This document shows positions 42,184 to 51,085 of a stretch of DNA of 64,000 nucleotides, piece by piece. Below the pieces are notes generated by a model. The model was not told the origin of the DNA, ran no database searches, and worked only from the letters and a program-made list of their open reading frames with translations. This stretch comes from Sphingosinicella sp041916975 (GTDB taxonomy: Bacteria; Pseudomonadota; Alphaproteobacteria; Sphingomonadales; Sphingomonadaceae): positions 3,968,001-4,032,000 of the forward strand of contig NZ_JAYRYK010000001.1 in assembly GCF_041916975.1 (NCBI RefSeq), in the 5' to 3' direction. Positions within the stretch are counted from its first letter, which is position 1; each line of letters begins with the position of its first letter. The translations under genes and the position numbers were made by a program.

Positions 42184-42597
42184 ATGACGACGCATGAGGA
42201 TTTGCTCGCGCGCCTCAACGCCGATTTGCCGCCCACCGGCATCCTGCTCGGCGCCGAAATTCTGGAGCTGGACCCCTCGGGCCGCGTTCGCATGTCGTTC
42301 GTCGCGACGCCCGCGTTCTGCAACCCCAACGGCACGGTGCAGGGCGGTATCGTTGCGGCGATGCTCGACGACGCGGCGGAGATGGCGTGCGTTGCCGATG
42401 CGGGCAAGCGGATCTTCGTGGCGACGATCGAGATGAAGGTGAGCTTCCTGCTGCCCGCGAAGGCCGGGAAACTCTACGCGGAAGGCCGGGTCATCAAGCG
42501 CGGCCGCATGATCGCCTTCCTTGAGGCCGACCTTTTCGATGGCGAAGGCGCGCTCCTTGCGCGTATGACCTCCACCGCTGCGCCGCGCGCATTCTGA
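42184..42597 (+). CDS. PaaI-family hotdog thioesterase
   Basis: 137 aa hotdog protein. NPNGTVQGGIVAAMLDDAAEMA aligns with the PaaI core, with Gln in place of the usual His of HGG and Asp/Glu on the helix. The final strands (LYAEGRVIKRGRMIAFLEADLFDGEGALLARMTST) are complete. It may hydrolyse acyl-CoA made in the pathway of the neighbouring CoA hydrolase gene (19-bp gap). The substrate is unknown. Confidence 0.85.
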   Translation: MTTHEDLLARLNADLPPTGILLGAEILELDPSGRVRMSFVATPAFCNPNGTVQGGIVAAMLDDAAEMACVADAGKRIFVATIEMKVSFLLPAKAGKLYAEGRVIKRGRMIAFLEADLFDGEGALLARMTSTAAPRAF

Positions 42598-42616
42598 ATA
42601 ACTTGAGGGAAACTGG

Positions 42617-43645
42617 ATGACCGACGACATCGTGTTTGAAAAGCGCGGCCGCGCCGGGCTGATGACGCTGAACCGGCCTCAGGCGCTGAATGCGCTCAAT
42701 CGCGAGATGTGTCTCGCGCTGCATCGGCAGCTCGATGCTTGGGCCGCAGATGACGATGTTTCGGTGGTGATCATCCGCGGCGCGGGCGAAAAGGCGTTCT
42801 GCGCGGGCGGCGACGTGGTAGGCCTCTACCATTCCGGCAAGGAAGGCACTTCGGAGTGGGAAGGCTTCTTCGCGGACGAGTACCGCATGAACCTTGCCAT
42901 CGGCACGTTTCCTAAACCCTATGTGGCGCTCGTCGACGGGTTCAGCATGGGCGGCGGTGTCGGCGTCTCGGTTCATGCGCCGTATCGCGTCGTTACGGAA
43001 AAGACGCTGTTCGCCATGCCGGAAACCGGCATCGGCCTTATCCCCGACGTTGGCGGCACACATGCGCTTGCGCAGATGCCGGGCGAGGTCGGCATTTATC
43101 TCGGCCTCACCGGCGCACGTCTGAAAGCGGCGGACTGCATGTATGCCGGATACGGCACGCACCACTGCACGAGTGCGCAGATCGAGGCGCTGACCGATGC
43201 GCTCGCCGAGGGCGGCGATGTTGCGCAGACGCTGAACGCCTTTCATTCAGATGCGGGGCCCGCGCCGCTGGAGGCGGTGCGCGAGGAGATCGATCGGCAC
43301 TTCGCGTTCGATACGGTGGAGGCGATCATGGAATCGCTGTCGCTCGGCGGCGACTGGGCGGTGGCGCAGCGCGACGTGCTGATGAAGATGTCGCCGACGA
43401 GCATGAAGATCAGCCTTCGCGCGCTGCGTGAAGCGAAAGGCGACGACCTCGCCGGATGCCTGCGCCGCGAATACAGGGTGGTGTCGGCGATCAAGTCGGG
43501 CCATGATTTCTTCGAAGGCATCCGCGCCCAGCTGATTGACAAGGACAAGTCGCCGCGCTGGCGCCCCGCCGCGCTCCGCGACGTGACGGAGGAAATGGTG
43601 GACGGCTATTTCGTGCCTCCGGCTTGGGGAGACCTCAGCTTTTGA
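42617..43645 (+). CDS. 3-hydroxyisobutyryl-CoA hydrolase (enoyl-CoA hydratase/isomerase family)
   Basis: 342 aa crotonase-fold protein. The oxyanion-hole segments are AGEKAFCAGGDVVGLY and GFSMGGGVGVSVH, and the acid pair lies in MPETGIGLIPDVGGTH, the pattern of 3-hydroxyisobutyryl-CoA hydrolase rather than a simple hydratase. The roughly 340-aa length with a C-terminal extension fits too. It would free 3-hydroxyisobutyrate in valine breakdown, feeding a dehydrogenase such as the one at 34890. Its stop overlaps the TTG start of the next gene. Confidence 0.88.
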   Translation: MTDDIVFEKRGRAGLMTLNRPQALNALNREMCLALHRQLDAWAADDDVSVVIIRGAGEKAFCAGGDVVGLYHSGKEGTSEWEGFFADEYRMNLAIGTFPKPYVALVDGFSMGGGVGVSVHAPYRVVTEKTLFAMPETGIGLIPDVGGTHALAQMPGEVGIYLGLTGARLKAADCMYAGYGTHHCTSAQIEALTDALAEGGDVAQTLNAFHSDAGPAPLEAVREEIDRHFAFDTVEAIMESLSLGGDWAVAQRDVLMKMSPTSMKISLRALREAKGDDLAGCLRREYRVVSAIKSGHDFFEGIRAQLIDKDKSPRWRPAALRDVTEEMVDGYFVPPAWGDLSF

Positions 43646-44769
43646 ACGGTAGCGCGCTTGTCGTCGGCCTTGGCCTCAACGGCCTCGGCGTCGTGCGGTC
43701 GCTGGCGGCGGCGGGTATCCGCGTGCACGCCTTCGACGACACGATGGGGCCTTATGCCGCCACGCGCCACGGTACGAAGGCGAAGGCGCCGCTTGCAGGC
43801 GAAGGGCTTGTCGAGGCGCTCGCCGCCTATCGCGCCCGGCTCGATCACGACCCCGTGCTGTTCCTCACCCGCGAGGACGGTGTCGCCACAGTGGCGGCGA
43901 ACCGCGACCGGATTCCGGGCTACCGCATCGCGATGCCGGGCCGCGACGTCGTAGAGGCGATGGTCAACAAGGACCGGTTCATGCCGATCGCGGCGCGCGC
44001 TGGTCTTGCCGTGCCGCGCACGGTAACACTGCGCAGCGCCGACGATCTCGCGCTCCTTGAAAAGCTGACGCCGCCGCTGATCGTGAAGCCGAGCGAGCAT
44101 GTCGCCGCCTATCAGGCGCGCTTCAAGAAGGCGTACGTGTTCGAAAGCGCGGGGGACGCCGCGCCGATGATCCCGGACATGCTCGCCGCTGCGGGCGAAC
44201 TCGTGGCGCAGGAGTATGTGCCGGGGGACGACGGCAGCGTCTTCTTCTGCCTTGGCTATTTCGGCGCCGAAAGCGACATGCTTGCTGCCTATACCGGCTA
44301 CAAGACTGCAAGCTGGCCACCGCGCGTGGGCGGCACGGCGGGCTGCGCGCCCGCGCCCGAAGCGCACGCGCGGCTCGCGGCCGACACACAGGCATTTTTT
44401 GCCGCCGCGCACTTCCAGGGGATGGGCAGCCTCGAATTCAAGCGCCACGCGATAACGGGCGCATTCTACATGATCGAACCGACCGCGTGCCGCACCGACT
44501 ACCAGTCGGAGCTGGCGACGCTGAACGGCGTGAACCTGCCCGCGGTGCAGTTCGCCGACCAGATGCGCCTACAGCTGCCTTCCGCCCAGCCCCGGCACCG
44601 GTTCGGCTGGCGCGATCCCGGTGCGGTCGCCTCTGGAGCGGTCGTACCCAAGTCAGGCTCCGGCTGGCGGGCGGTGGACGCGCTCTGGCGCGGTGACGAT
44701 CCCGGCCCGTGGCTCGCATCGGGACGCAGTCGTATCGCGCGCAAGCTCGGCCTCGGCGGCCGGCGATAA
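43642..44769 (+). CDS. ATP-grasp carboxylate-amine ligase-like protein of unknown substrate
   Basis: 375 aa from TTG at 43642 (TTGA overlap with the previous stop), giving MNGSALVVGLGLNGLGVVRSLA. A Rossmann-like pre-grasp domain is followed by an ATP-grasp fold: VNKDRFMPIAARAGLAVPRTVTL, PPLIVKPSEH, EYVPGDDGSVFFC, and GSLEFKRHAITGAFYMIEPTACRTDYQSELA with the Mg-binding Glu. It resembles D-aspartate ligase-type enzymes found in surface-polysaccharide regions. The following gene encodes an alpha/alpha toroid protein 31 bp away, and the pair probably works together. No substrate can be named. Confidence 0.75.
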   Translation: MNGSALVVGLGLNGLGVVRSLAAAGIRVHAFDDTMGPYAATRHGTKAKAPLAGEGLVEALAAYRARLDHDPVLFLTREDGVATVAANRDRIPGYRIAMPGRDVVEAMVNKDRFMPIAARAGLAVPRTVTLRSADDLALLEKLTPPLIVKPSEHVAAYQARFKKAYVFESAGDAAPMIPDMLAAAGELVAQEYVPGDDGSVFFCLGYFGAESDMLAAYTGYKTASWPPRVGGTAGCAPAPEAHARLAADTQAFFAAAHFQGMGSLEFKRHAITGAFYMIEPTACRTDYQSELATLNGVNLPAVQFADQMRLQLPSAQPRHRFGWRDPGAVASGAVVPKSGSGWRAVDALWRGDDPGPWLASGRSRIARKLGLGGRR

Positions 44770-44800
44770 AACCTTAACCGTCTCCGGCTAGGCAGGGTTC

Positions 44801-45943
44801 ATGCTCAATACCTTGAAATCGCTCTACAACGACTTCCAGCTTGCGCCCGCCGAGCGCGCGGCGAAGAAGCGCGACGCCGCAGGCCTGCCGTTCGCCGATC
44901 CCGGCATCGACGCGGCCGTGGCAGCGTGCACCGCGTGGCTCGGCCGCGCGCAGGACTGCTCCGCCACCGCAGACGGTGGCGTCGCCCGCGACTATCACGT
45001 CGCGAAAGGCTGGGCGACAAGCTACCCGGAGACGACCGGCTATATCATTCCGACGCTGTTGACGCTGGGCGAGGAAGCGCGGGCGCGGCGGATGCTCGAC
45101 TGGCTCTGCGCGATCCAGCTCGACGATGGCGGCTTTCAGGGCGGCAAGATCGATGCCGTGCCGGTGAAGTCCGTCACCTTCAACACCGGCCAGATCCTGA
45201 TCGGCCTTGCCATCGGCGCACGGGCGCTGGGCGACGCGAAGTATCTGGAGGCCATGCACGGCGCCGCGCGTTTCCTCAGGGATTCGCTCGATCCGGACGG
45301 CTGCTGGCGCTCGCACCCGTCGCCGTTCACGCACGCAGGTGAAAAGGCCTATGAAACCCACGTGTCGTGGGGCCTGTTCGAGGCCGAGCGCACCGCGCCC
45401 GGCGAAGGCTATGGCGCAGCGGGGCTCAAACAGGTCGACTGGGCGCTCGGCAAGATGCAGGCGAACGGCTGGGTCAATGATTGCTGCCTGCAGCACAAGG
45501 ACCGGCCGCTCACACACACGCTCGGCTATTATCTGCGCGGCGTCGTGGAGGCGCACCGGCTTTCCGGTGAACAGCCCTATCTCGATGCGGCGCTGAAGAT
45601 GGCGCACGCCCTCGTCGGCGCGCTCCGCAGCGACGGCGCGCTTCCGGGTCGTTTGCGCTCGGACTGGGCGGCCGCCGTCGAATGGTCGTGCCTCACCGGC
45701 AACGTGCAGATCGCCGAAAGCCTTTTCTATCTCGCTCCGCTTGGCGGCGGAGACGCTTTCGTGAAGGCAGGCAAGGGGCTGAACGCCTTCGTGCGCCGCA
45801 CGATCGCCGTGGAAGGCAACCCCGATCTCGTCGGCGGTGTGCGCGGTTCGTTCCCTATCGACGGCGAGTATGGCCAGTGGGCATACCTCAACTGGGCGGC
45901 GAAATTCGCCATCGACAGTTTTCTTGTCGAGAAGTTGATCTAA
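44801..45943 (+). CDS. Alpha/alpha-toroid protein of unknown function (prenyltransferase/squalene-cyclase-like fold)
   Basis: 380 aa. The sequence has repeating helix pairs with Gly/Trp/Asp turns (CAIQLDDGGFQGGKIDA, DPDGCWRSHPSPF, VSWGLFEAERTAPGEGYGAAG, ALRSDGALPGRL), the style of six- to seven-hairpin toroids seen in prenyltransferase-like, squalene-cyclase-like and glycan-processing proteins. No DxDD cyclase motif is visible, so terpene cyclisation is unlikely. There is no signal peptide, so it acts in the cytoplasm. The ATG at 44801 lies 31 bp after the ATP-grasp gene. Confidence 0.7.
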   Translation: MLNTLKSLYNDFQLAPAERAAKKRDAAGLPFADPGIDAAVAACTAWLGRAQDCSATADGGVARDYHVAKGWATSYPETTGYIIPTLLTLGEEARARRMLDWLCAIQLDDGGFQGGKIDAVPVKSVTFNTGQILIGLAIGARALGDAKYLEAMHGAARFLRDSLDPDGCWRSHPSPFTHAGEKAYETHVSWGLFEAERTAPGEGYGAAGLKQVDWALGKMQANGWVNDCCLQHKDRPLTHTLGYYLRGVVEAHRLSGEQPYLDAALKMAHALVGALRSDGALPGRLRSDWAAAVEWSCLTGNVQIAESLFYLAPLGGGDAFVKAGKGLNAFVRRTIAVEGNPDLVGGVRGSFPIDGEYGQWAYLNWAAKFAIDSFLVEKLI

Positions 45944-45965
45944 GTCATTCCAGCCCCTCGTAAAA

Positions 45966-45984
45966 GTTGCGAATAGATCGCAAC
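45966..45984. promoter_or_regulatory. 19-bp inverted repeat upstream of hemA, candidate operator
   Basis: GTTGCGA (45966-45972) and TCGCAAC (45978-45984) are perfect arms around ATAGA. A further half-site-like CTGCGACATAA follows at about 45991. The repeat sits 87 bp upstream of the hemA GTG in a 127-bp gap, and no T run follows, so an operator is more likely than a terminator for the toroid gene. The regulator is unknown. Confidence 0.45.
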
Positions 45985-46070
45985 AGAAGGCTGCGACATA
46001 AAGTGGGGTGACGGGAACGCCACCTCCGATGTAAAGCGGTCAAAACGGCGGGCAGGACGGGTTAGAGAGC

Positions 46071-47285
46071 GTGGACTACAACCGTATTTTCCAGGATGCG
46101 ATCGATCGGCTTCATGCCGAAGGCCGCTACCGCGTGTTCATCGATATTCTGCGCAACCGCGGCAATTACCCGAACGCGCGCTGCTTCGCCGGCCACAATG
46201 GCGCGCGCCCGATCACCGTGTGGTGTTCGAACGATTATCTCGGCATGGGCCAGCACCCGGACGTGATCGCCGCGATGGAAGAGACGCTGCGTGACGTCGG
46301 CGCGGGCTCCGGCGGTACGCGCAACATCGGCGGCAACACGCACTATCACCTCGAGCTTGAGAACGAACTCGCCGAGCTTCACGGCAAGGAAGCCGCGCTG
46401 CTCTTCACCTCGGGCTATATCTCGAACGAGGCGACGCTCTCCACGCTCGGCAAGCTGCTGCCGGGCTGCATCGTGTTTTCGGACGAGCTGAACCACGCCT
46501 CGATGATTGCGGGCATCCGCGGCGCGGGCTGCGAGAAGCGCGTGTTCCGCCACAACGACCTCGAACACCTCGAAGAGCTGCTTGCCGAGGCGCCCAAGGA
46601 CGCCGCGAAGCTGATCGCCTTCGAAAGCGTCTATTCGATGGACGGCGACATCGCGCCGATCGCCGAAATCTGCGACCTCGCCGACAAGTACAACGCGCTC
46701 ACCTACCTCGACGAAGTGCACGCGGTCGGCATGTACGGCGACCACGGCGGTGGCATTTCGGAGCGGGACGGCGTCGCGCACCGGCTGACGATCATCGAAG
46801 GCACGCTCGCCAAGGCGTTCGGCATCATGGGCGGCTATATAGCGGCGTCGAAGACGCTGACGGACGTGATCCGCAGCTATGCGCCGGGTTTCATCTTCAC
46901 GACCAGCCTTGCGCCGGTCCTCGTCGCGGGTGCGCTTGCCAGCGTGCGGCATCTGAAGACTTCGGGCGCGGAGCGCGAAGGTCAGCAAGCCGCCGCCGCC
47001 ACGCTCAAGGCGAAGATGGGCGATGCCGGTCTGCCGGTGATGCCGTCCACCACGCACATCGTGCCGCTGCTCGTCGGCGACCCTGCGAAGTGCAAGAAGA
47101 TCAGCGACATCCTGCTCATCGAGTACGGCGTCTACGTGCAGCCGATCAACTACCCGACCGTGCCGCGCGGCACGGAGCGGCTGCGCTTCACCCCCGGCCC
47201 CAACCACGACGAAGCGATGATGGACGACCTCGTCCGCGCGCTCGTGGAAATCTGGGACCGTCTGGAAATGCGCATCGCCGCTTAA
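46071..47285 (+). CDS. hemA: 5-aminolevulinate synthase
   Basis: 404 aa PLP enzyme that condenses glycine with succinyl-CoA, the first step of heme synthesis in alphaproteobacteria. It starts at GTG 46071 (MDYNRIFQDAIDRLH) after an AGAGAGC site. NDYLGMGQHPDVI, GSGGTRNIGGNTHYHLELE, DEVHAVGMYGDHGGG and the Schiff-base K248 in EGTLAKAFGIMGGYI are clear. Its substrates tie it to the sucAB/lpdA complex and glyA in this window. The 3' end overlaps the convergent DUF5694 gene by 4 bp. Confidence 0.97.
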   Translation: MDYNRIFQDAIDRLHAEGRYRVFIDILRNRGNYPNARCFAGHNGARPITVWCSNDYLGMGQHPDVIAAMEETLRDVGAGSGGTRNIGGNTHYHLELENELAELHGKEAALLFTSGYISNEATLSTLGKLLPGCIVFSDELNHASMIAGIRGAGCEKRVFRHNDLEHLEELLAEAPKDAAKLIAFESVYSMDGDIAPIAEICDLADKYNALTYLDEVHAVGMYGDHGGGISERDGVAHRLTIIEGTLAKAFGIMGGYIAASKTLTDVIRSYAPGFIFTTSLAPVLVAGALASVRHLKTSGAEREGQQAAAATLKAKMGDAGLPVMPSTTHIVPLLVGDPAKCKKISDILLIEYGVYVQPINYPTVPRGTERLRFTPGPNHDEAMMDDLVRALVEIWDRLEMRIAA

Positions 47286-48097
47286 CGGGCCTTTTTCAGG
47301 TAAGGTCTCGGGTCGACTTGTGCGAAACCCGGTGTTGTCGCTGCGAAATGCTCCAGCCAGTATTTGTGACCTGAGCCGACGATCACCAACACGCGCTCGC
47401 CCGGTTTGGCGATGAGGCCGATCTTGGCGAACATCTTGGCGTTCCGCATGTACCACATGGCGTTCAGAACGGCGCCCGGCTGGTCCTCGCCGTCGCCGAA
47501 GCGGAGCATGTCGTAATAGCCCTTCGCGTGTTCGGCCGTGTTGCGGCTGGGGTCGTTGATGGTGAGCAGCAGTGCCGGGATCGATTGGGTTTCCTGTGCT
47601 TTCGTCTGGGCGTCAGCCTGCTGCCGGAAATAGTCGAACACCGCATCGAGTTCGGCCTTTTGTCCGTGCGCTATCGCGAACGCCTCGACGGGGCCGAACG
47701 GGAAATAGTCCGGCTCCCCCGCGCCCGGTTGCTCGTCGAAGCCGTAGACCTCGGCGTGACCGAGTTTGCGCGCAAGCCGGAAACCGATCTGGATCACCTC
47801 GTTGGTCTTGGTCTTCAGGTCTTCGGGTTTGAACGCCCGGTATTCGGGCACTGTGAAGGGCTGGGGGTATTGCCATTCCACCAGCACCTTGTCGGGCTTC
47901 CATGTCGCGAGCGCGGTGGTCAGCCGTTCGAGCTCGGCTTGCCGGGCGGGGGCGGTCACGTCGTCCGCTTTCACGTTTGCCTTGTCGAGCCCGGCGTTCG
48001 AGAAATGGTAGGTGCCGAGCACCATGATCGACGTGTCCGCTGCTGCGGCGGGCGCGGCGGCGATGAGTGCGACCGCGACGAGTGAGACGATGCGCAT
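47282..48097 (-). CDS. DUF5694 domain-containing secreted protein
   Basis: 271 aa with a signal peptide (MRIVSLVAVALIAAAPAAA). The mature part begins IMVLGTYHFSNAG and has KVLVEWQYPQPF, EVIQIGFRLAR and VLVIVGSGHKYWLEHF. It recalls the EreA/TraB/ChaN-like fold, in which paired histidines and an acidic residue form a metal-dependent site. Function is unknown. A GGGAGG ribosome site just before the ATG at 48097 sets the start. Convergent with hemA and divergent from the patatin gene. Confidence 0.85.
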   Translation of the reverse strand: MRIVSLVAVALIAAAPAAAADTSIMVLGTYHFSNAGLDKANVKADDVTAPARQAELERLTTALATWKPDKVLVEWQYPQPFTVPEYRAFKPEDLKTKTNEVIQIGFRLARKLGHAEVYGFDEQPGAGEPDYFPFGPVEAFAIAHGQKAELDAVFDYFRQQADAQTKAQETQSIPALLLTINDPSRNTAEHAKGYYDMLRFGDGEDQPGAVLNAMWYMRNAKMFAKIGLIAKPGERVLVIVGSGHKYWLEHFAATTPGFAQVDPRPYLKKAR

Positions 48098-48179
48098 GAA
48101 GCCTCCCTGTCTTTGTGTGTTGTTTATGTAATACACTTGATGCGTAGGCAAGGCTTCATTCGCGCGCTAAGCTCCCGTC

Positions 48180-49196
48180 ATGGCGACGAAAAGCATTAAT
48201 CTCGCGCTTCAGGGCGGCGGCAGCCACGGCGCGTTCACGTGGGGCGTGCTTGACCGGCTGCTGGAAGACAAGCGCATCGAACTCTCCGCGATTTCGGGGA
48301 CCAGTGCGGGGGCGATGAACGCAGCGGCGCTCGCACAGGGCTGGGTGGACGGCGGGCGCGAAGGCGCGCGCGAAAGCCTCGACCGGTTCTGGAAGCGCGT
48401 GTCTGACGCTGCGATGTTCGTGCCTGTGCGCGACACGCCTTGGGATACGTGGTGGAACGCATGGACGGGACACGGCGCGCCGGGGCGCGAGATGCTGCGG
48501 CAGGTTTCCCGTGCGGTCAGCCCCTATCAGTTCAATCCCGCCGGGCTCAATCCGCTGCGCGATATTGTTGCCGACTCCTTCGATTTCGAAAAGCTCGCCG
48601 CGTGCAAGGGCCTCGCGCTGTTCATCGCGGCGACCAATGTGTTCACGGGCAAGGTGCGCGTATTCACCGGCCATGAGGTGACGGCGGACGTTCTTGCCGC
48701 TTCTGCCTGCCTGCCGCAGCTCTTCCAGGCGGTCGTGATCGACGGCGAGCCCTATTGGGACGGCGGCTATATGGGCAATCCGGCGCTGTTTCCGCTGTTC
48801 TACCACGAGGGGCCGGAAGACATATTGCTCGTGCAGGTGAGCCCGATCGAGCGTCGCCAGACGCCGACCAGCGTCGAGGATATCGACAACCGCATCGACG
48901 AGATCGCCTTCAACGGCTCGCTGCTCCGCGAGCTTCGCGCCATCGAGTTCGTCGACCGGTTGATCGGGGAGGGGCAGATCGTAGCGGGCAAGCGCTACCG
49001 CAAGATCCTGATGCATCGCGTGGACGGCGGCGCCGAGCTTGCGGCCTATCCGCCCGCCACCAAGATGAACGCGGACTGGCCGTTCCTCACGGCGCTGCGC
49101 GATCTCGGCCGGATGAAGGCGGAGCATTGGCTAAAGGCGAACTACGCGGCCGTTGGAAAACGGGCGACGCTCGATCTCAGGGGCATCTTCGAATAG
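48180..49196 (+). CDS. Patatin-like phospholipase
   Basis: 338 aa. The oxyanion loop GGGSHGAF (residues 12-19), the nucleophile S42 in GTSAG and the catalytic D194 in DGGYMGN make a complete Ser-Asp dyad of the patatin/RssA family. No signal peptide is seen, so it may act on membrane lipids or acyl-CoA from the cytoplasm. The conserved middle LALFIAATNVFTGKVRVF and QLFQAVVIDGEPYWDGG are typical of the alphaproteobacterial subgroup. It stands alone between a divergent DUF5694 gene and rpiB. Confidence 0.92.
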   Translation: MATKSINLALQGGGSHGAFTWGVLDRLLEDKRIELSAISGTSAGAMNAAALAQGWVDGGREGARESLDRFWKRVSDAAMFVPVRDTPWDTWWNAWTGHGAPGREMLRQVSRAVSPYQFNPAGLNPLRDIVADSFDFEKLAACKGLALFIAATNVFTGKVRVFTGHEVTADVLAASACLPQLFQAVVIDGEPYWDGGYMGNPALFPLFYHEGPEDILLVQVSPIERRQTPTSVEDIDNRIDEIAFNGSLLRELRAIEFVDRLIGEGQIVAGKRYRKILMHRVDGGAELAAYPPATKMNADWPFLTALRDLGRMKAEHWLKANYAAVGKRATLDLRGIFE

Positions 49197-49295
49197 CAGC
49201 CATGTTACAATTCTTGGTAGCTTCGGAAGGGGCGCTCCCCTAGATAGTGCGCTCACGCGAATCGCACCCACAGCTTGCATGAGGCCCGCCGCTCC

Positions 49296-49727
49296 ATGTC
49301 CGTTATCGCCATTGGCAGCGACCACGCCGGTTACGTCCTGAAGTCCGCTGTTGCGGACTGGCTGAAGGAAGCCGGGCACGAGGTTCTGGACCTCGGCACG
49401 AACGGTGGTGAGTCTGTGGATTACCCGGATTTCGGCCGTGCGGTCGGCGAAGCGGTCGCTTCGGGCAAGGCAGAGAAGGGCGTCGTCGTCTGCGGTTCCG
49501 GCATCGGCATCTCGATTGCGGCGAACCGCGTGAAGGGTGCGCGCGCTGCGCTCTGCATGAACGGCCTGATGGCCCGGCTTTCGCGCCAGCACAACGATGC
49601 GAACATCCTCGCGCTCGGCGAACGCCTGATCGGCATCGAGACGGCGCGGGATTGCCTCAACGAATTTCTGAACACGCCCTTCGAGGGCGGACGTCACCAG
49701 CGGCGCGTCGACAAATTGTCGGCGTAG
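49296..49727 (+). CDS. rpiB: Ribose 5-phosphate isomerase B
   Basis: 143 aa. MSVIAIGSDHAGYVLKSAV at the start, VVCGSGIGISIAANRVKGARAALC (active-site Cys region) and NDANILALGERLIG are diagnostic of RpiB/LacAB isomerases. It interconverts ribulose and ribose 5-phosphates. The ATG at 49296 is used rather than upstream in-frame codons. glyA follows after 20 bp. Confidence 0.95.
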   Translation: MSVIAIGSDHAGYVLKSAVADWLKEAGHEVLDLGTNGGESVDYPDFGRAVGEAVASGKAEKGVVVCGSGIGISIAANRVKGARAALCMNGLMARLSRQHNDANILALGERLIGIETARDCLNEFLNTPFEGGRHQRRVDKLSA

Positions 49728-49747
49728 CCCACGAAGGAGATACGAGC

Positions 49748-51055
49748 ATGAGCACCGCCGCCGCCACGCCGCTTGCCCAGGACGGGTTCTTCACCGACGG
49801 TGTCGCCACTGCCGACAAGGCGGTTTTCGACGCGATCACCAAAGAGCTGACCCGCGAGCGTGACCAGATCGAGCTGATCGCTTCGGAAAACATCGTGAGC
49901 CGCGCCGTTCTGGAAGCGCAGGGCTCCGTGTTCACCAACAAGTACGCCGAAGGCTATCCCGGCAAGCGCTACTATCAGGGTTGCGCGCCTTCCGACGAGG
50001 TCGAGCAGCTCGCCATCGATCGCGCGCGCAAGCTCTTCGACTGCGCTTATGTCAACGTGCAGCCGCACTCCGGCGCGCAGGCGAACGGCGCGGTGATGAT
50101 GGCGCTGGTGCAGCCGGGCGAGACCATCCTCGGCATGAGCCTCGCCGCCGGTGGCCACCTGACGCACGGCGCGCCGCCTGCGCAGTCCGGCAAATGGTTC
50201 AACGCCGTGCAGTACGGCGTGCGCGAAAGCGACCACCTCGTCGACTTCGACGAGGTCGAGCGGCTGGCGCTGGAGCACAAGCCGAAGCTCATCATCGCGG
50301 GCGGCTCGGCCTATCCGCGCACGCTCGATTTCCCGCGCTTCCGCGAAATCGCCGACAAGGTGGGCGCGTATCTGCTCGTCGACATGGCGCACTTTGCGGG
50401 GCTCGTCGCGGCGGGTCTGCACCCGAGCCCGCTGCCGCACGCGCACGTCGTGACGACGACGACGCACAAGACGCTGCGCGGCCCGCGCGGCGGCATGGTG
50501 CTCTCCAACGACGAAGCGCTCGGCAAGAAGATCAACTCGGCGGTGTTCCCCGGCCTTCAGGGCGGCCCGCTGATGCATGTGATCGCCGCAAAGGCGGTGG
50601 CGTTCGGCGAGGCGCTCGACCCGAGCTTCAAGGTCTATGCGCAGGCTGTGATCGCGAACGCAAAGACACTTGCGGGCCGCCTGAAAGAACGCGGCTGCGA
50701 TGTCGTCGCGGGCGGCACGGATACGCACCTCGCGCTCATCGATCTTCGCCCCAAGGGCCTGACCGGCAAGGACGCCGACGAGGCGCTGGAGCGCAGCCAC
50801 ATCACTTGCAACAAGAACGGCGTGCCGTTCGATCCGTTGCCGCCGACGAAGACGAGCGGCATCCGCGTCGGCTCGCCCGCGGGCACCACGCGCGGCTTCG
50901 GGCAGGCGGAGTTCACGCTCATCGCCGACATGATCGCCGATGTGCTGGACGGCCTTGCCGCGAACGGCGAAGCGGGCAACGGTGCAGTGGAAGCGGACGT
51001 TCGGGCGCGCGTGAAGGCGCTTTGCGACCGCTTCCCGATCTATCCGGGGCTCTGA
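49748..51055 (+). CDS. glyA: Serine hydroxymethyltransferase
   Basis: 435 aa PLP enzyme that interconverts serine and glycine with THF, supplying methylene-THF to MetF and glycine to HemA. ELIASENIVSRAVLEAQGS, NKYAEGYPGKRYYQGC and the PLP lysine K241 in VTTTTHKTLRGPRGG are present. ATG at 49748 has a clear AAGGAG ribosome site. rpiB-glyA-nrdR is a common alphaproteobacterial order, and the gene leads directly into nrdR (30-bp gap). Confidence 0.97.
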   Translation: MSTAAATPLAQDGFFTDGVATADKAVFDAITKELTRERDQIELIASENIVSRAVLEAQGSVFTNKYAEGYPGKRYYQGCAPSDEVEQLAIDRARKLFDCAYVNVQPHSGAQANGAVMMALVQPGETILGMSLAAGGHLTHGAPPAQSGKWFNAVQYGVRESDHLVDFDEVERLALEHKPKLIIAGGSAYPRTLDFPRFREIADKVGAYLLVDMAHFAGLVAAGLHPSPLPHAHVVTTTTHKTLRGPRGGMVLSNDEALGKKINSAVFPGLQGGPLMHVIAAKAVAFGEALDPSFKVYAQAVIANAKTLAGRLKERGCDVVAGGTDTHLALIDLRPKGLTGKDADEALERSHITCNKNGVPFDPLPPTKTSGIRVGSPAGTTRGFGQAEFTLIADMIADVLDGLAANGEAGNGAVEADVRARVKALCDRFPIYPGL

Positions 51056-51085
51056 CGCACCCAATCGGGGAAGGGGGGACGAGCA

